Below, piece by piece: positions 10,341-19,737 of a DNA stretch of 64,000 nt. The first letter of the stretch is position 1. Each line of letters begins with the position of its first letter. The stretch is from Phascolarctos cinereus (Eukaryota > Chordata > Mammalia > Diprotodontia > Phascolarctidae), in NCBI RefSeq assembly GCF_002099425.1, contig NW_018343953.1:13769501-13833500 (forward strand), given 5' to 3'. The notes under the pieces are model-generated. The model searched no databases and was not told the DNA's origin. It was given only the letters and a program-made list of their open reading frames with translations. The position numbers and the translations under genes are program-made.

Positions 10341-10591
10341 ACTTTGTTGTTGTTGTTCAGTCATTTTCAGTTGAGTCTTTTGGGGTTTTCTTGGCAAAGA
10401 TACTGGAGTGGTTTGCCATTTCCTTCCCCAGCTCTCTTTACAAAAGAGGAAACTGAGGCAACAGGGGTAAGTGACCTGCCCAGGGTCATGCAACTAGGAA
10501 GTGTCTGAGGCCAGATTTGAACTCTGGGAAGAAGATGAATCTTCCTGATTCCAGGCCCAGCACTCTATCCACTACATTACCTAGCTGCCCC
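10341..10591 (-). mobile_element. MAR1-type SINE with 8-bp target-site duplication
   Basis: Reverse MAR1: 'TTGTTGTTGTTCAGTCATTT', 'TTTTCTTGGCAAAGATACTG', 'GAGTGGTTTGCCATTTCCTT', 'GTGACCTGCCCAGGGTCATG', ending 'ACCTAGCTGCCCC'. The 8-mer CTGTGAGA lies at 10333-10340 and again at 10592-10599, interrupting a MIR phrase that would read on through it. Confidence 0.9.
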
Positions 10592-10647
10592 CTGTGAGAG
10601 GTAGGTAGTATCTATCTCCATTTAACATGTGAAGAAATTAAGATTCA

Positions 10648-10805
10648 GGGGCAACTAGGTGGCGCAGTAGATAGAGCTCCGGCTTTGGAGTCAGGAGGAC
10701 CTGAGTTTAAATCCGGCCTCAGACACTTGACACTTACTAGCTGTGTGACCCTGGGCAAGTCACTTAACCCCAATTGCCTAGCAAAAAAAAAAAAAAGAAA
10801 AGAAA
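10648..10805 (+). mobile_element. L1-type poly-A tRNA-SINE, young-looking
   Basis: Complete marsupial tRNA-like SINE: 'GGGGCAACTAGGTGGCGCAG', 'GGAGTCAGGAGGACCTGAGT', 'TTACTAGCTGTGTGACCCTG', 'TCACTTAACCCCAATTGCCT' and an A-rich tail. It is flanked by a perfect direct repeat AAGAAATTAAGATTCA at 10632-10647 and 10805-10820 (16 bp if the tail A is counted). Poly-A and a long duplication indicate L1 mobilisation. Among the least diverged elements in the window. Confidence 0.93.
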
Positions 10806-10837
10806 AGAAATTAAGATTCAGAGAGGTAACTTTCAGG

Positions 10838-11015
10838 TTATCATTTAGAGCTGAAAGGAGCTTTAAATGTCTTATAATCCAACTCCTTCATTTTACAATG
10901 AGGAAAATAATGGTCAGAAAGATTAACTGACTTGCTCAAGGTGATGCAGGTAGGAAGTGGCACAGGTGAGATTTGAACCCAGGTGATCTAACTCCACATC
11001 TAATAGTACTGCTTT
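10838..11015 (-). mobile_element. MIR3-type SINE, antisense
   Basis: 'TTTAGAGCTGAAAGGAGCTT', 'AATCCAACTCCTTCATTTTA', 'GACTTGCTCAAGGTGATGCA' and 'GATTTGAACCCAGGTGATCT' are the reverse of MIR3 from 3' end to box B. Confidence 0.75.
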
Positions 11016-11130
11016 TGTCTGTGGTCACACAGCTGGCAAGACCCCTGCCCCCTCAGTTCTTCAGAATCCAAATCTCCTATTCTCTCCGAGACACCAAAAA
11101 GAACTAGGCTATGGTTACAGTGGAAATAAT

Positions 11131-11159
11131 GGGGTGGGGAGGGGCGCGAGAGAGAGAGG
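11131..11159 (+). repeat. G-rich and GA patch
   Basis: 'GGGGTGGGGAGGGGCGCGAG' followed by GAGA repeats; three G4 runs with short loops. A two-quartet or slipped quadruplex is possible. Confidence 0.4.
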
Positions 11160-11254
11160 AGGATTGGAAATGCCCAACTTTTACCTAAACGTAGAATCAT
11201 ATATACACAATTCTCTGAAGAGAATATTCTGTGCACATGATTTGATGGCGTTTC

Positions 11255-11395
11255 TAATATTAATAATAATAACTAACATTTACATAGTGCCTCCCATGTG
11301 CCAAGCACTGTGCTAAGTGCTTCAGAAATATTATCTCATTCTATCCTCACGACTACCCTTCAGGGTAAGTGCTGTTACCCCCATTTTGTATTTCT
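11255..11395 (-). mobile_element. MIR SINE 3' half, antisense
   Basis: 'AATAACTAACATTTACATAG', 'GCCTCCCATGTGCCAAGCAC', 'ATTATCTCATTCTATCCTCA' and 'TTACCCCCATTTTGTA'. Confidence 0.8.
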
Positions 11396-11399
11396 AGTG

Positions 11400-12146
11400 G
11401 TGAGTCTTTTGCCATATCGTATGGGTTGATTTTTTTTTAAAGGGATTATAACCTATTTGGCCTTTTACTGCAAAACGCACCAATGGTTAAACATACAAAC
11501 ACCATCCTACATCTATTTCCTGCAGCTTCACACTGAATCTTTAGTTTCTCCTGAATTCTCTTTCAAAATTATTCCAACTCTAACAGGGCAACTTGCACCA
11601 TTTCACCATTGCCCCTTCCTGAGAGCCAGGGGGTGGCGTTTTTGTTGCAAACACTTGGCCCTGCTCATCTCTATAAAGATAGGTGCTTTAAGCCGGCAAA
11701 GTTTCAAAATAAGCAAATTTTCAAACAAAACAGTTTTCCTTTTGGTAGCCGAAAAGGAAACCACACATCCAGGAGGAATGTAGATCAAAGCAGACTCTGC
11801 AAATGATGCAGAAACACATAAAATAACAAACAAGTCTGGTGGGAAGAGGGGAGCTTTTGTAAAAGGATAGGTCTATTCATATTACACTGAAATTGAGTGC
11901 AAGATTGCAAGGGAAGATACACGACTTGGGAGTACAAAGCTATGGGTTTTTTTTTTCCTTTTTCATGGGTGGGGAGGGGGGTTGTCTACCTTTAGTAGGT
12001 CAGATTGGAGGAACTAAAAGGAAAAGATGAAAGATAAACTCTCTGCCTAGTTTCCCTTTTGCAATAGACTTTCTACTCCTGTCTTTCCTTGGATTAAATG
12101 GGCAGAATAATTCCTATACTTTTACTGTGAAAATGAGGCTGTATTA
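11400..12146. other. Unassigned stretch
   Basis: No recognised exon or repeat. A 108-codon open frame at 11457-11783 (+) is contradicted by a 76-codon frame on the other strand over the same bases and has no known motif. A G-rich run 'GGGTGGGGAGGGGGG' lies at about 11967. Confidence 0.45.
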
Positions 12147-12937
12147 CAGTGGTCTTTAAACTGTGATTCTACTTGGCCTCCCCATTTTTGACAGTTAGGT
12201 TATAATTAATGGGACTCATAGGTGAGGTGGGAATTTAATTTGCCATTATTGGCATAATGAAAAATTAATACAGAGAGTGAACTTTTCTTTGTTTGAAAGT
12301 AGATTTAGGTGACAACTGTGAAATTGAATCATGCCTCTGAGGCGCTGTTCTTCATAGCTGGTGGATGGCATTGGAGGTCATGAAGGACACACCAACTTGA
12401 AATAATCCATCAATGACTAACGTTGGCTTCCTGAGCATTTGAGATCCTTAACGGTCTTAGAGCATGGGAGCATAGCAGAGATGAGTTGATCTTTAATATT
12501 GAGGCTATAGTGGATGATGGGATCAGGATGTCTCTAGCCAGCTGGTTGATTATGCCAAGCCACCCTTCAAACTTAGAAACTGTGAATGGCACAATAATTT
12601 TTTTTCTCTATCACGCATAGCTGCAAATGTGGGTGGTTGCCAACGTGAAAGTGAAACTGAGTTTACTAAGACAGTCACATAAATGCTTGAAGCTGATAAA
12701 GTTAAGCACGAGAATGTTGAGGGTCAGTTGTCTCAAATCTATCCCCTCCTCTCTACTTATACCTCAATTAGTCTAGTTTTCATTCTCTTCACTGTTCACT
12801 TAAATGACAGTTGATAGCCTATTTATTTAAAATGTTAACTTAAACTATTGTAAATAGTAAATATGCACATAATAGAGTGTGTGCTTAAAATATTTTAAGC
12901 AATAAGGTACACAACCAAAAAAGTTTAGAGATCATTG
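12147..12937. mobile_element. Candidate hAT-type DNA transposon remnant (791 bp)
   Basis: The left end 'CAGTGGTCTTTAAACT' and the reverse complement of the right end 'CAATGATCTCTAAACT' match at 13 of 16 bases, which fits hAT-type terminal inverted repeats. The flanking 8-mers agree poorly. No transposase domain was recognised; a 60-codon minus-strand frame at 12410-12592 has no known motif. The interior could include unrelated insertions. Confidence 0.4.
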
Positions 12938-12997
12938 GAGTGTAGCATAAAATAAAAAAAGCCAAGTTCTCCATAGTCAGTCTTCAATCTACCTTTC

Positions 12998-13032
12998 CAT
13001 TATCATCATCATCACCATCACCACCAACATCA
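12998..13032. repeat. (ATC)n simple repeat
   Basis: 'TATCATCATCATCACCATCA' with CACCAACATC following; imperfect triplet run. Confidence 0.8.
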
Positions 13033-13084
13033 AACTGGCAACTGACATAGCCTGATTTCATCTTTTCTCTTCTGTGTATGTGAG

Positions 13085-13290
13085 CAGGCAGTATGGCCTA
13101 TGCCTGGGATGTATTCCCTCCACAACTCTACCTGTTGAAATCCTCCTCTTCCTTCAAAGCCCAACTCATGTGCTGTCTTTTCCATCATTCTTTCTCTGAT
13201 ACCCAATCCAAAAATGGTTTCTTCCTCTTTGAATTTTTCTAATAGCTGGTTTTTTCAGGGTCTCTCCTTTATGACATTGTATTTGGTCCC
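13085..13290 (+). mobile_element. L2 LINE, ORF2 end to 3' UTR
   Basis: 'TATGCCTGGGATGTATTCCC', 'AATCCTCCTCTTCCTTCAAA', 'GCCCAACTCATGTGCTGTCT' and 'GTCTCTCCTTTATGACATTG' fit the end of L2 ORF2 and its 3' UTR ('ttcaaagcccagctcaggtgc'). Confidence 0.75.
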
Positions 13291-13939
13291 ACCACTAGAA
13301 TAACCTAAGTTGGATGTTAAGGTTTAGGAGCCAGATAATCAACTTTTAGATCAATTTTTAGTTATAACCTCAATGTCATGTAATCAAGAAATACATATTT
13401 AAGTATTTAATGTGCTGGGCCTGCTTTTTATGTTCATTAGTTCTGTTATTTTCATTGGCCACACCAATACTTTTCAGGCTGTAGAAGATCCAAAAGGAAG
13501 GCAAGAAAATATAACAAAAATTTCTGAAAATGAAAATATCTGAGAAAGAGAGTTATTCCTAAATGTGGTACCAACATTGAAAATGAGAACTTTTCACCTA
13601 TGGCAGAACAAGAGTGGCTGCAGTCGTGATTTACATAATAAATTTAGTTTTGTACTCATTTCTGTAAAAAAAAAAACAATTTGGCCATAATTAACCACCA
13701 ACATTAAATTGTAGTCACCCCCGGAGCTTCAGAAAGTATAGCAATTATGTGCATTTATAAGATAAATGCTTAAACAAACATGTAAGGGAAAAGTTACGGC
13801 ATTTTTCTTTGTCAGTAGGCAATTGTATGTCATTCACTTTAAAAGTGATAGTAATGTAAGAGATGGGATATCACAGAACCAGTCTTTACGACCCAGATCG
13901 ACACATTTGGAGAGGATGCATCTTGTGGGATAGCCCTCA
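13291..13939. other. Unassigned AT-rich stretch
   Basis: No exon or RNA gene supported. A weak antisense L2 end may lie at 13385-13430. An A-run occurs at about 13667. Confidence 0.45.
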
Positions 13940-14085
13940 TAACATTTAACAGGGTTCTCATCACTGGAAGTTTTCAATCATGGTCTTCAATCAGAGGATT
14001 AATGACTGTCACATATTTTGGAGATGGTATTACTCTTCAGGTACAGATGTCCCTGGACAGCTTCTCATGTCTGAGAGTCTGTGAT
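13940..14085 (+). mobile_element. L3 (CR1-clade) LINE 3' end
   Basis: 'TCTCATCACTGGAAGTTTTC', 'AATCAGAGGATTAATGACTG' and 'TGTCTGAGAGTCTGTGATT' follow the L3 3' end ('tcactggaggtcttcaagcagaggctggatgacc'). Confidence 0.6.
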
Positions 14086-14124
14086 TTTTTTTTTCCTTGT
14101 GGTCAGGGGCTGAGTGATTTTTCA

Positions 14125-14239
14125 TCTGCCACTAAGCTCAGTGCTTCATACATACTAGGCAGCTAATACGTGTTGTTGATCTAGAACTACAAAATCAAAG
14201 ACTTTCTGAGTGGGAAGGGGTCTCAGTGGGTATCTAGTC
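14125..14239. mobile_element. L2 3' end (+) then MIR3 end (-)
   Basis: 'TAAGCTCAGTGCTTCATACA' and 'CTAGGCAGCTAATACGTGTT' are a diverged L2 3' end on the + strand (14130-14178). 'GAGTGGGAAGGGGTCTCAGT' and 'GGTATCTAGTC' (14205-14239) look like a MIR3 3' end in reverse, cut by the hAT element that begins at 14240. Confidence 0.5.
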
Positions 14240-15265
14240 TAGGGGTTTTTAAGCTAGGATACATGGTTCCTAAGGGGTCTGTGGATAGATTTTAGGTGGA
14301 TCTGTGAACCTGGATGGGGAAAAAAATTATACTTTTACTTTTCATTGATCTTTAAATGAAATTTGTTTTATCCTTCAATTATGCAAAAACATAATGCTTA
14401 GAAAGAATCCATTGTTGTTCATCCTTCATTTTTAAAGGGTACCAATGACATCACTTGACTTGAGCACTAATTGGATTCAAATGAGGCAGAATTGCACACA
14501 GCCTCGCTCTCTGTTCCTGAGTCACTGAAGTCCAGTGGCAGGACAGAAGTCAAGATGACTGGTGATGATGGTCAAGGGGGCAGTGCACAATTCTGGCTTC
14601 TTGTATGTCTGACTAAGCTCTAAGCCAAACCTGTACAGCTTGGCAGTAGGTAGGGGCCAAAATTAAAATAGGCTAAACTTCTTCAAGCCGCAGATAGGTT
14701 AGACTAGAAGCAGACTGACAATGATTGGTTGCCCCAGTCATGTGACAAACAGGAGAGCGTGCAGCGGCAACTCTACATTTTTCAGGGTCCCTGGAAATCC
14801 TTTGGCTGGCCACAAGCCACTGGGGCATGAGAGGCAAGTGAGTGAGCAGAACAGGCAATGGAAGTCAAGAAGACACCCATACAGCACCTGCTTCAGCTGC
14901 CTTCATGGCTTTTGGAACAAATTGCTCTCATCCATCCATTCCCCTGGGGAAAGTCTTCACATGTTTGGGGTGGATATCCCCCTAACTCACCGACAGTTTT
15001 GAGGCCTATTGGTTAACCCATCTGCTTGTATGGGGTGTTCAGGAAGGACTCGCACCTCTGGTGCGTGGGCTTGCTGAGTTCTATTCAGGGCTGCTCATCC
15101 ACCTTTGGTGTCCACCTTCACCCAACTCTCAACTGTGGCTCCAAGAAGCTGTAGCGTGGGCACCGTCCACATCCCACTCAACCAACTTGGAAGACTGGCT
15201 AAAAGAAAGAATCTGTAGGTTTCACTCAGAGGGGTCTATGGTACAGAAAAGGTTAAGAATCCTTG
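14240..15265. mobile_element. hAT-type miniature DNA transposon, split by an RTE-tailed element
   Basis: Left end 'TAGGGGTTTTTAAGC' and the reverse complement of the right end 'CAAGGATTCTTAACC' are inverted repeats of the common mammalian 'CAGGGGTTCTTAACC' type. Inner phrases 'GGGGTCTGTGGATAGATTTT' and 'CAGAGGGGTCTATGGTACAG' also fit that family. Flanking 8-mers ATCTAGTC and CTTTAGTT agree at 5 of 8. Without the internal insertion the element is about 222 bp and has no transposase gene. Confidence 0.75.
14410..15203 (-). mobile_element. RTE-tailed retroelement (about 794 bp) inserted in a hAT element
   Basis: The + strand starts with the reversed tail 'TTGTTGTTCATCC'. The 10-mer AGAAAGAATC at 14400-14409 is repeated at 15204-15213, marking a target-site duplication, so this is a retrotransposed copy. 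The ~190 bp next to the tail resemble 23204-23382, 39130-39330 and 45376-45505; the rest is a different 5' part. No protein domain was recognised: it is either the 3' UTR end of an RTE-clade LINE or a long non-autonomous relative. Confidence 0.75.
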
Positions 15266-15284
15266 CTTTAGTTTAATCCATGCC

Positions 15285-15560
15285 AGTAATAGCTAGCTAA
15301 TAATAGCTAGCATTTATATAGCCGTTTAATATTAGCAAAGTGCTTTACATATGTTAACTTACTTGATCCTCACAACAGCTCTGTGAGGTAGGTGTTATTA
15401 TCTCCATTTTACAGGTATGGAAACCAAAGCACAGAGAGATTTAGTGATTTGCCGAGGGTCACACCGGGAGTGAGTGGCTCACTTATCTGCAGTCTGGCAG
15501 TATCTGAAGTCAGGTCTTCCTGACTCCAGGTCCTTCAACATACCCAGTATATGGTTATCC
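15285..15560 (-). mobile_element. MIR SINE, full length, antisense
   Basis: 'AATAGCTAGCATTTATATAG', 'AAAGTGCTTTACATATGTTA', 'ATCCTCACAACAGCTCTGTG', 'ATCTCCATTTTACAGGTATG', 'GATTTGCCGAGGGTCACACC' and 'AGGTCTTCCTGACTCCAGGT'. Confidence 0.85.
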
Positions 15561-16573
15561 AGCCTTTTTTCAAAGATCTCCAGGAAAGGGGAGCCCACAG
15601 GACTCCTGGAGAAACCCATAACAGTTTAGGATAGCTCTAAATGTTAAACTAAATTAAATTGAATTGAACTTTATTTAAAATACTGATTCACAACAGTATT
15701 TTCATAGTACACAAGAACTACTTGAAACAATGAAGCAGATTTGTAGAAGTGGGGGTGGGGGAGTGGTGTACCATCCCAGCAAATAACATGCCCATGTTCC
15801 TTACCTCCATCCATGCTTGAAGAACCTGTGATTTCACCACTGTAGGTACTTCTTTTATCAGCAAAGATCACAACCCCTCTGTCGCTTAGTAGATAATCCT
15901 TGAGAATTGTCATTACTCTAGGGTTGACCTGCTGATGAGCCTCTTCTAAGTAAGTGAAGTCAGGCCTTGGACAACATATACAGTCTATTCTCAGAAAGGC
16001 CCACACTCGATATCTTTACTGCCAGGCTTGGACTCTACTGGCATGGCCTTTGAGAAACCAAAGTCACGTCTACCCAATGAGGAAACACCAAAAGAAGATC
16101 TTAGTGGAAGAGATGATGGTAGTAGCAAATGAAAGGTTGTTAATAACATCACTGAAAAATCAGGACTTCTATTCCAGTTCTAACTCTGATGATTGCATAA
16201 GTCTCTACACTTTGTGTTGCCAAAATTTCTTCCTAGACAGTTTGTGTCTAATTAGGTGCAATGCAAAATGTCCATCCTCAGGATCAGGGCAGACTGCACG
16301 GACTCAGGTTCTCCATCTCTCCACTGAGTGGTCTTTAAGGTCTCAGCAAGCTCTAAAAGTCCTATGCCCTGAAAGTGTTTTGTAAATGTTTGCCAGATTC
16401 TCCCAACTCAAAAATTACTCTTGACTTGTGTGGTACCCTTAACTCTCTCGGGTTATTCAGACACCACTTTGGATCCCATTATTTATGCCTAGGGAGGGAT
16501 TTTTAGACCAAGAGAATCAATGGACTTGCAAAATATCTTCTGGGATTTAGTTCCAGCTTCTGTGAAATGTGCT
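15561..16573. other. Unassigned stretch
   Basis: No repeat family recognised. Open frames of 111 codons (minus, 15671-16006) and 143 codons (plus, 15954-16385) exist, but neither shows a domain or splice-site context that supports an exon. Frames of this size are expected by chance in a window this long. Confidence 0.45.
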
Positions 16574-16780
16574 CAGGGTGCGCTGGAGCCAGCTCTTATG
16601 CCGACTATTAAATTTTCAATGTGAACATTAACACTTGAGAAATCGACAAATACTACAAAATCAGGGCTGGACTTGTTGTTTTGTTGATTGTCTGAGCTTA
16701 AGAAAGTGATGGAGAAAATGTCATTTATATAGATTAAACTTTAAAAAGTGACGTTGTTGAACATTTTCCAGCACACCCTG
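16574..16780. mobile_element. Candidate hAT miniature element (207 bp)
   Basis: Left end 'CAGGGTGCGCTGGAGCC' and the reverse complement of the right end 'CAGGGTGTGCTGGAAAA' are inverted repeats agreeing in 13 of 17 bases. Flanking 8-mers AATGTGCT and AATTCTCT agree at 5 of 8, as expected for an old 8-bp hAT duplication. The interior is AT-rich and has no open frame; it would depend on a transposase in trans. Confidence 0.65.
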
Positions 16781-17337
16781 AATTCTCTTCTTCTAGCTCT
16801 CTGCTTTCCGAAAAGGAAACACAAATCCAGTAATTACACATGCTTGTCTGTGGCCTCTTTGTAATTTACTGGTAAACCATCAATGAGTGTATTAGAGGGA
16901 ACTTACCATGTTTTACAGTGATGTGGAGCAAAATTTATGTTCCTAAGAGGATGATCTGAATCCTTAGAATAAGTGGCAAACTCCTGAGAAGGACCAGAGA
17001 GTCTTGATCCAGGAGTGACCAAATCTGGCTTAAGCCAAAAACGTTCTAGAACACAGATTGACTTCCTTTGTTGATTTCCCATTAGACATCTTTAACATCC
17101 TTTATTTCAAACATTACTTTTGTAAGATACATTTAATATTTTTGTCTTAATCATTCAAAAAAAAAAGGCTCAATGAACCAAATTTAAAATGTCCTCGTAA
17201 TGCCAGGCCAAAAGTTAAGGATGCTGTTGAAAGTATTGCATTTTCCTCAAGGCTGTGTGTTATAACAACTGTTTTTGGAATCACTGTAGTAAGTCTTTTG
17301 GTAAGTATTAGGAAAGGCTCCACAACTACTCATACTC

Positions 17338-17339
<2 letters not shown>
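16781..17339. other. Unassigned AT-rich stretch
   Basis: Nothing recognised apart from an A-run at about 17157. Confidence 0.5.
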
Positions 17340-17424
<85 letters not shown>

Positions 17425-17428
17425 GTGC
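17340..17428. repeat. (AT)n(GT)n compound microsatellite
   Basis: About 21 AT units run into about 16 GT units, then 'GTATATGTGTGTGTG'. AT runs can extrude as cruciforms and GT runs can form Z-DNA. Confidence 0.95.
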
Positions 17429-17547
17429 TTTTATAATTGCTGCTGTGATTTAAGGCAATAGAATAGAATTTATGCATAGAGTTAGTTTGCCTTATTAGTA
17501 ATAGCACTCATTAGTCCTTAATTTGTAGGAATGATAAGAATAATGGA

Positions 17548-17745
17548 AAGCCAGCATGGAATAATGGATAGAGAATCAGATGCCTTGGAGTTAGAGTTCA
17601 AGTCCCTGCCTCTGATTCATAACTGGCTTTGTGAGTGTCCCCAACCAACTCTCTAAAACCATGAACTGCTGAACATTTGCAAGTCTGCACTGATTAACAG
17701 CAAAGGGAGCTTCCCAACCTAACAAAACCACCAGTCCAGACTAAT
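17548..17745 (+). mobile_element. CORE-SINE of the MIR/Mon-1-like marsupial type
   Basis: 'AGCATGGAATAATGGATAGA', 'GGAGTTAGAGTTCAAGTCCC', 'CCAACTCTCTAAAACCATGA' and 'GGGAGCTTCCCAACC' follow the family at 8205-8440, with the core shortened. Confidence 0.7.
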
Positions 17746-17809
17746 AAGGATTAAAAATAATTCACGTTCACATTTTGGCAGGTGGTACAAGTATCATACA
17801 CAAAACATT

Positions 17810-17908
17810 CTACACATAAAATAATGGGCTCAGAGAGGATGAGTGACTTATCCAAAGCCACACTACAGTTATGCTTGGAACACAGGTATTTTGACTACTA
17901 GGCCAGGG
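17810..17908 (-). mobile_element. MIR SINE fragment, antisense
   Basis: 'AATGGGCTCAGAGAGGATGA', 'GTGACTTATCCAAAGCCACA' and 'ACTACTAGGCCAGGGTT'. Confidence 0.6.
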
Positions 17909-18448
17909 TTATAGTGTGAGCACCATAGTTTTTATAGAAGGCGGTTTGGGGACATGGATGAGTTGTTGGTATTGCTGTAATAGTACTTTGATGGGGTAGC
18001 AGGGGAAGCCGGATTGTCGTGTGGTCCTATTTGTGAGTAGTATAGGATCAGAGATACTGTTCTAGAGTTCACTTGGTTTGTTTCCATGGTCATTAGTTTA
18101 GAGGTGTCAGGCAGAAGAGAAGTGCTCCTCTCCCTTCCCCCAGAAAGAACCTATTCCAAAAATGAGAAATGAATGGGATCTTTAGTTCAGTATCATTTTC
18201 AAAAGTCCATGCAAGTGGAAAATAACCCTCAAGGACAGTTTAGCTGTTCTGGTAGCTGTGAAAAGGCATGGTCATGGAAAGAAGGGAGTCGCATTTGTCC
18301 AAATGTCTTCTATTACAAAGTTGGTATTATAGTCATGGGAAGTGGGAATATTAGTGATAACTCTAGGACTGCTGTGGAATTGGAAGGTTTTGTAGGAAAA
18401 CCTTGGGCTTCTTGGCTTGATCCTTAGTTTAGGCACATATATCAGAGT
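17909..18448. other. Unassigned stretch
   Basis: No exon or repeat recognised; two short overlapping frames on opposite strands (18173-18496) carry no motif. Confidence 0.5.
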
Positions 18449-18727
18449 CAGGGCCATAACTAAGGCATGACAATTTGGAACTTTGCCTGACGGCACTCAA
18501 TTTAGAGGGTGCTAACAGTATTTGCAATCCTTCAACCCCTTAATTAGGAAGAATAAGGAGTTAATCCAAGCTATCACTACCTCTCTAGCAGGACACAGCT
18601 TCCCAGTGTCTCTAGTTTACCATCACCTTTCCTCCTTGCCCCCAGTGGAGAATGTATGTCATGCTACCTGCCCCAGTTAGATTTGTGATGTGTGGCCTGG
18701 GTGCCAAAACCCCTGGTTATGGCCCTG
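18449..18727. mobile_element. hAT-like miniature DNA transposon (279 bp)
   Basis: The left end 'CAGGGCCATAAC' is matched perfectly by the reverse complement of the right end 'GTTATGGCCCTG'. Flanks 'TCAGAGT' and 'TCATAGCT' are similar, suggesting a degraded duplication. Length and lack of an open frame point to a non-autonomous element. Confidence 0.75.
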
Positions 18728-19439
18728 TCATAGCTAGCTATATAGTGGACTACTTTGGCATGGACCCATATCTAGCAACTTATACAGTGTTATTGCATAT
18801 AGAGTTCTAATTAAGTGAAATGGCTAACAGCTGAGTTGTCATGATAAACACATATAACTTGCTTTCAGGAATTTATAGGAAGAATGTAGAGGCAAGAGAG
18901 GAGGTGTAGCATCCCATCTGAGATGGTGTTCTCAGATTTCTATGTGGAGGCAGTCCAGCAAGTGGCATATATAGGTCTTGGCTTATTATGCATTATTATT
19001 TGCATTATTATTGTTATTTGCATATGTCTATGAGAGTAAATCTCATCTCCAGCACATAGCCTGAGCCTTGTATGTGTGCTTTGCACAACCTTCCCCTTCT
19101 TCCCCACTCCCATTGCCAACTTTAGTTTGCTGTGGATAATCTGTGGACAAGAGGAAAGCCTTTCTAATTTCTGCTTCTAAGTTTCAGGACTTTGCTGCTC
19201 TCTCACCCTGGAACTTCTCTCAGAATTTGGAGCCTCCTCATCCCGGAAGATCCATCTGCTTCCATAGCCTTCTCACCCTGGAAGATCCCTCTCCATGTTG
19301 ACCCCTTCTCCCATTAGTGAGTTTCTCAAGGATCCTTCATTTTGGGGCTAGGCTAAGGCCAGTCAATCTTCATACCCCCTCCCAGCTCTGCTTCTGAATT
19401 TCAAGACTTTAATACCATGCCCTTCTGTGCAAACACCTT
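18728..19439. other. Unassigned stretch, pyrimidine-rich in its 3' part
   Basis: No exon or RNA gene supported. From 19190 the sequence becomes C/T-rich with two similar phrases 'TCTCACCCTGGAACTTC' and 'TCTCACCCTGGAAGATC'; this may be an old L2 3' UTR leading to the L2 end at 19440. Confidence 0.4.
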
Positions 19440-19618
19440 CTTCCTGTCCTTTCCCCCAGCCCCTGCTTTTCAGCTCCCTTTTGTGCCCCTTCTTCTTCTA
19501 TTAGAATGTACCAGTCTTTAATGGAGAGGTTGTTTTTCTTTTTGCTTGTATTTATTATCCCAGCCCTTAGCACAGCACCTGGCACATAGTAAATAATAAA
19601 TACTTGTGCCTTACCCTG
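19440..19618 (+). mobile_element. L2 LINE 3' UTR and end
   Basis: 'TTTCAGCTCCCTTTTGTGCC', 'CTATTAGAATGTACCAG' and 'AGCCCTTAGCACAGCACCTG' then 'CATAGTAAATAATAAATAC'. Confidence 0.8.
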
Positions 19619-19684
19619 TAAGCCCTAGACACTTTTGTTTCTTAGTCCTATGGTAGGTTCATTTTATGTGTATCTGATTTTGCA

Positions 19685-19735
<51 letters not shown>
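19685..19735. repeat. (TG)n microsatellite
   Basis: About 25 uninterrupted TG units, directly abutting a long purine tract; a Z-DNA-prone run. Confidence 0.98.

Positions 19736-19737
<2 letters not shown>

Larger units (their letters stand above)
10303..11085 (-). mobile_element. Host MIR SINE broken by nested insertions
   Basis: Pieces of one antisense MIR lie at 10303-10340 ('TTTAATCTCTAAAACAACGC'), 10592-10647 ('GTGAGAGGTAGGTAGTATCT', 'CATTTAACATGTGAAGAAAT') and 10821-10837 ('GAGAGGTAACTTT'), and probably 11020-11085 ('GTGGTCACACAGCTGGCAAG'). The gaps are filled by a MAR1, a tRNA-SINE and a MIR3 piece. Confidence 0.65.

Noticed and set aside
11457-11783. 108-codon open frame
   Set aside because: Opposed by an antisense frame over the same bases and lacking any known motif.
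15954-16385. 143-codon plus-strand frame next to a 111-codon minus-strand frame
   Set aside because: Adjacent and partly overlapping frames on opposite strands with no domain; treated as chance.
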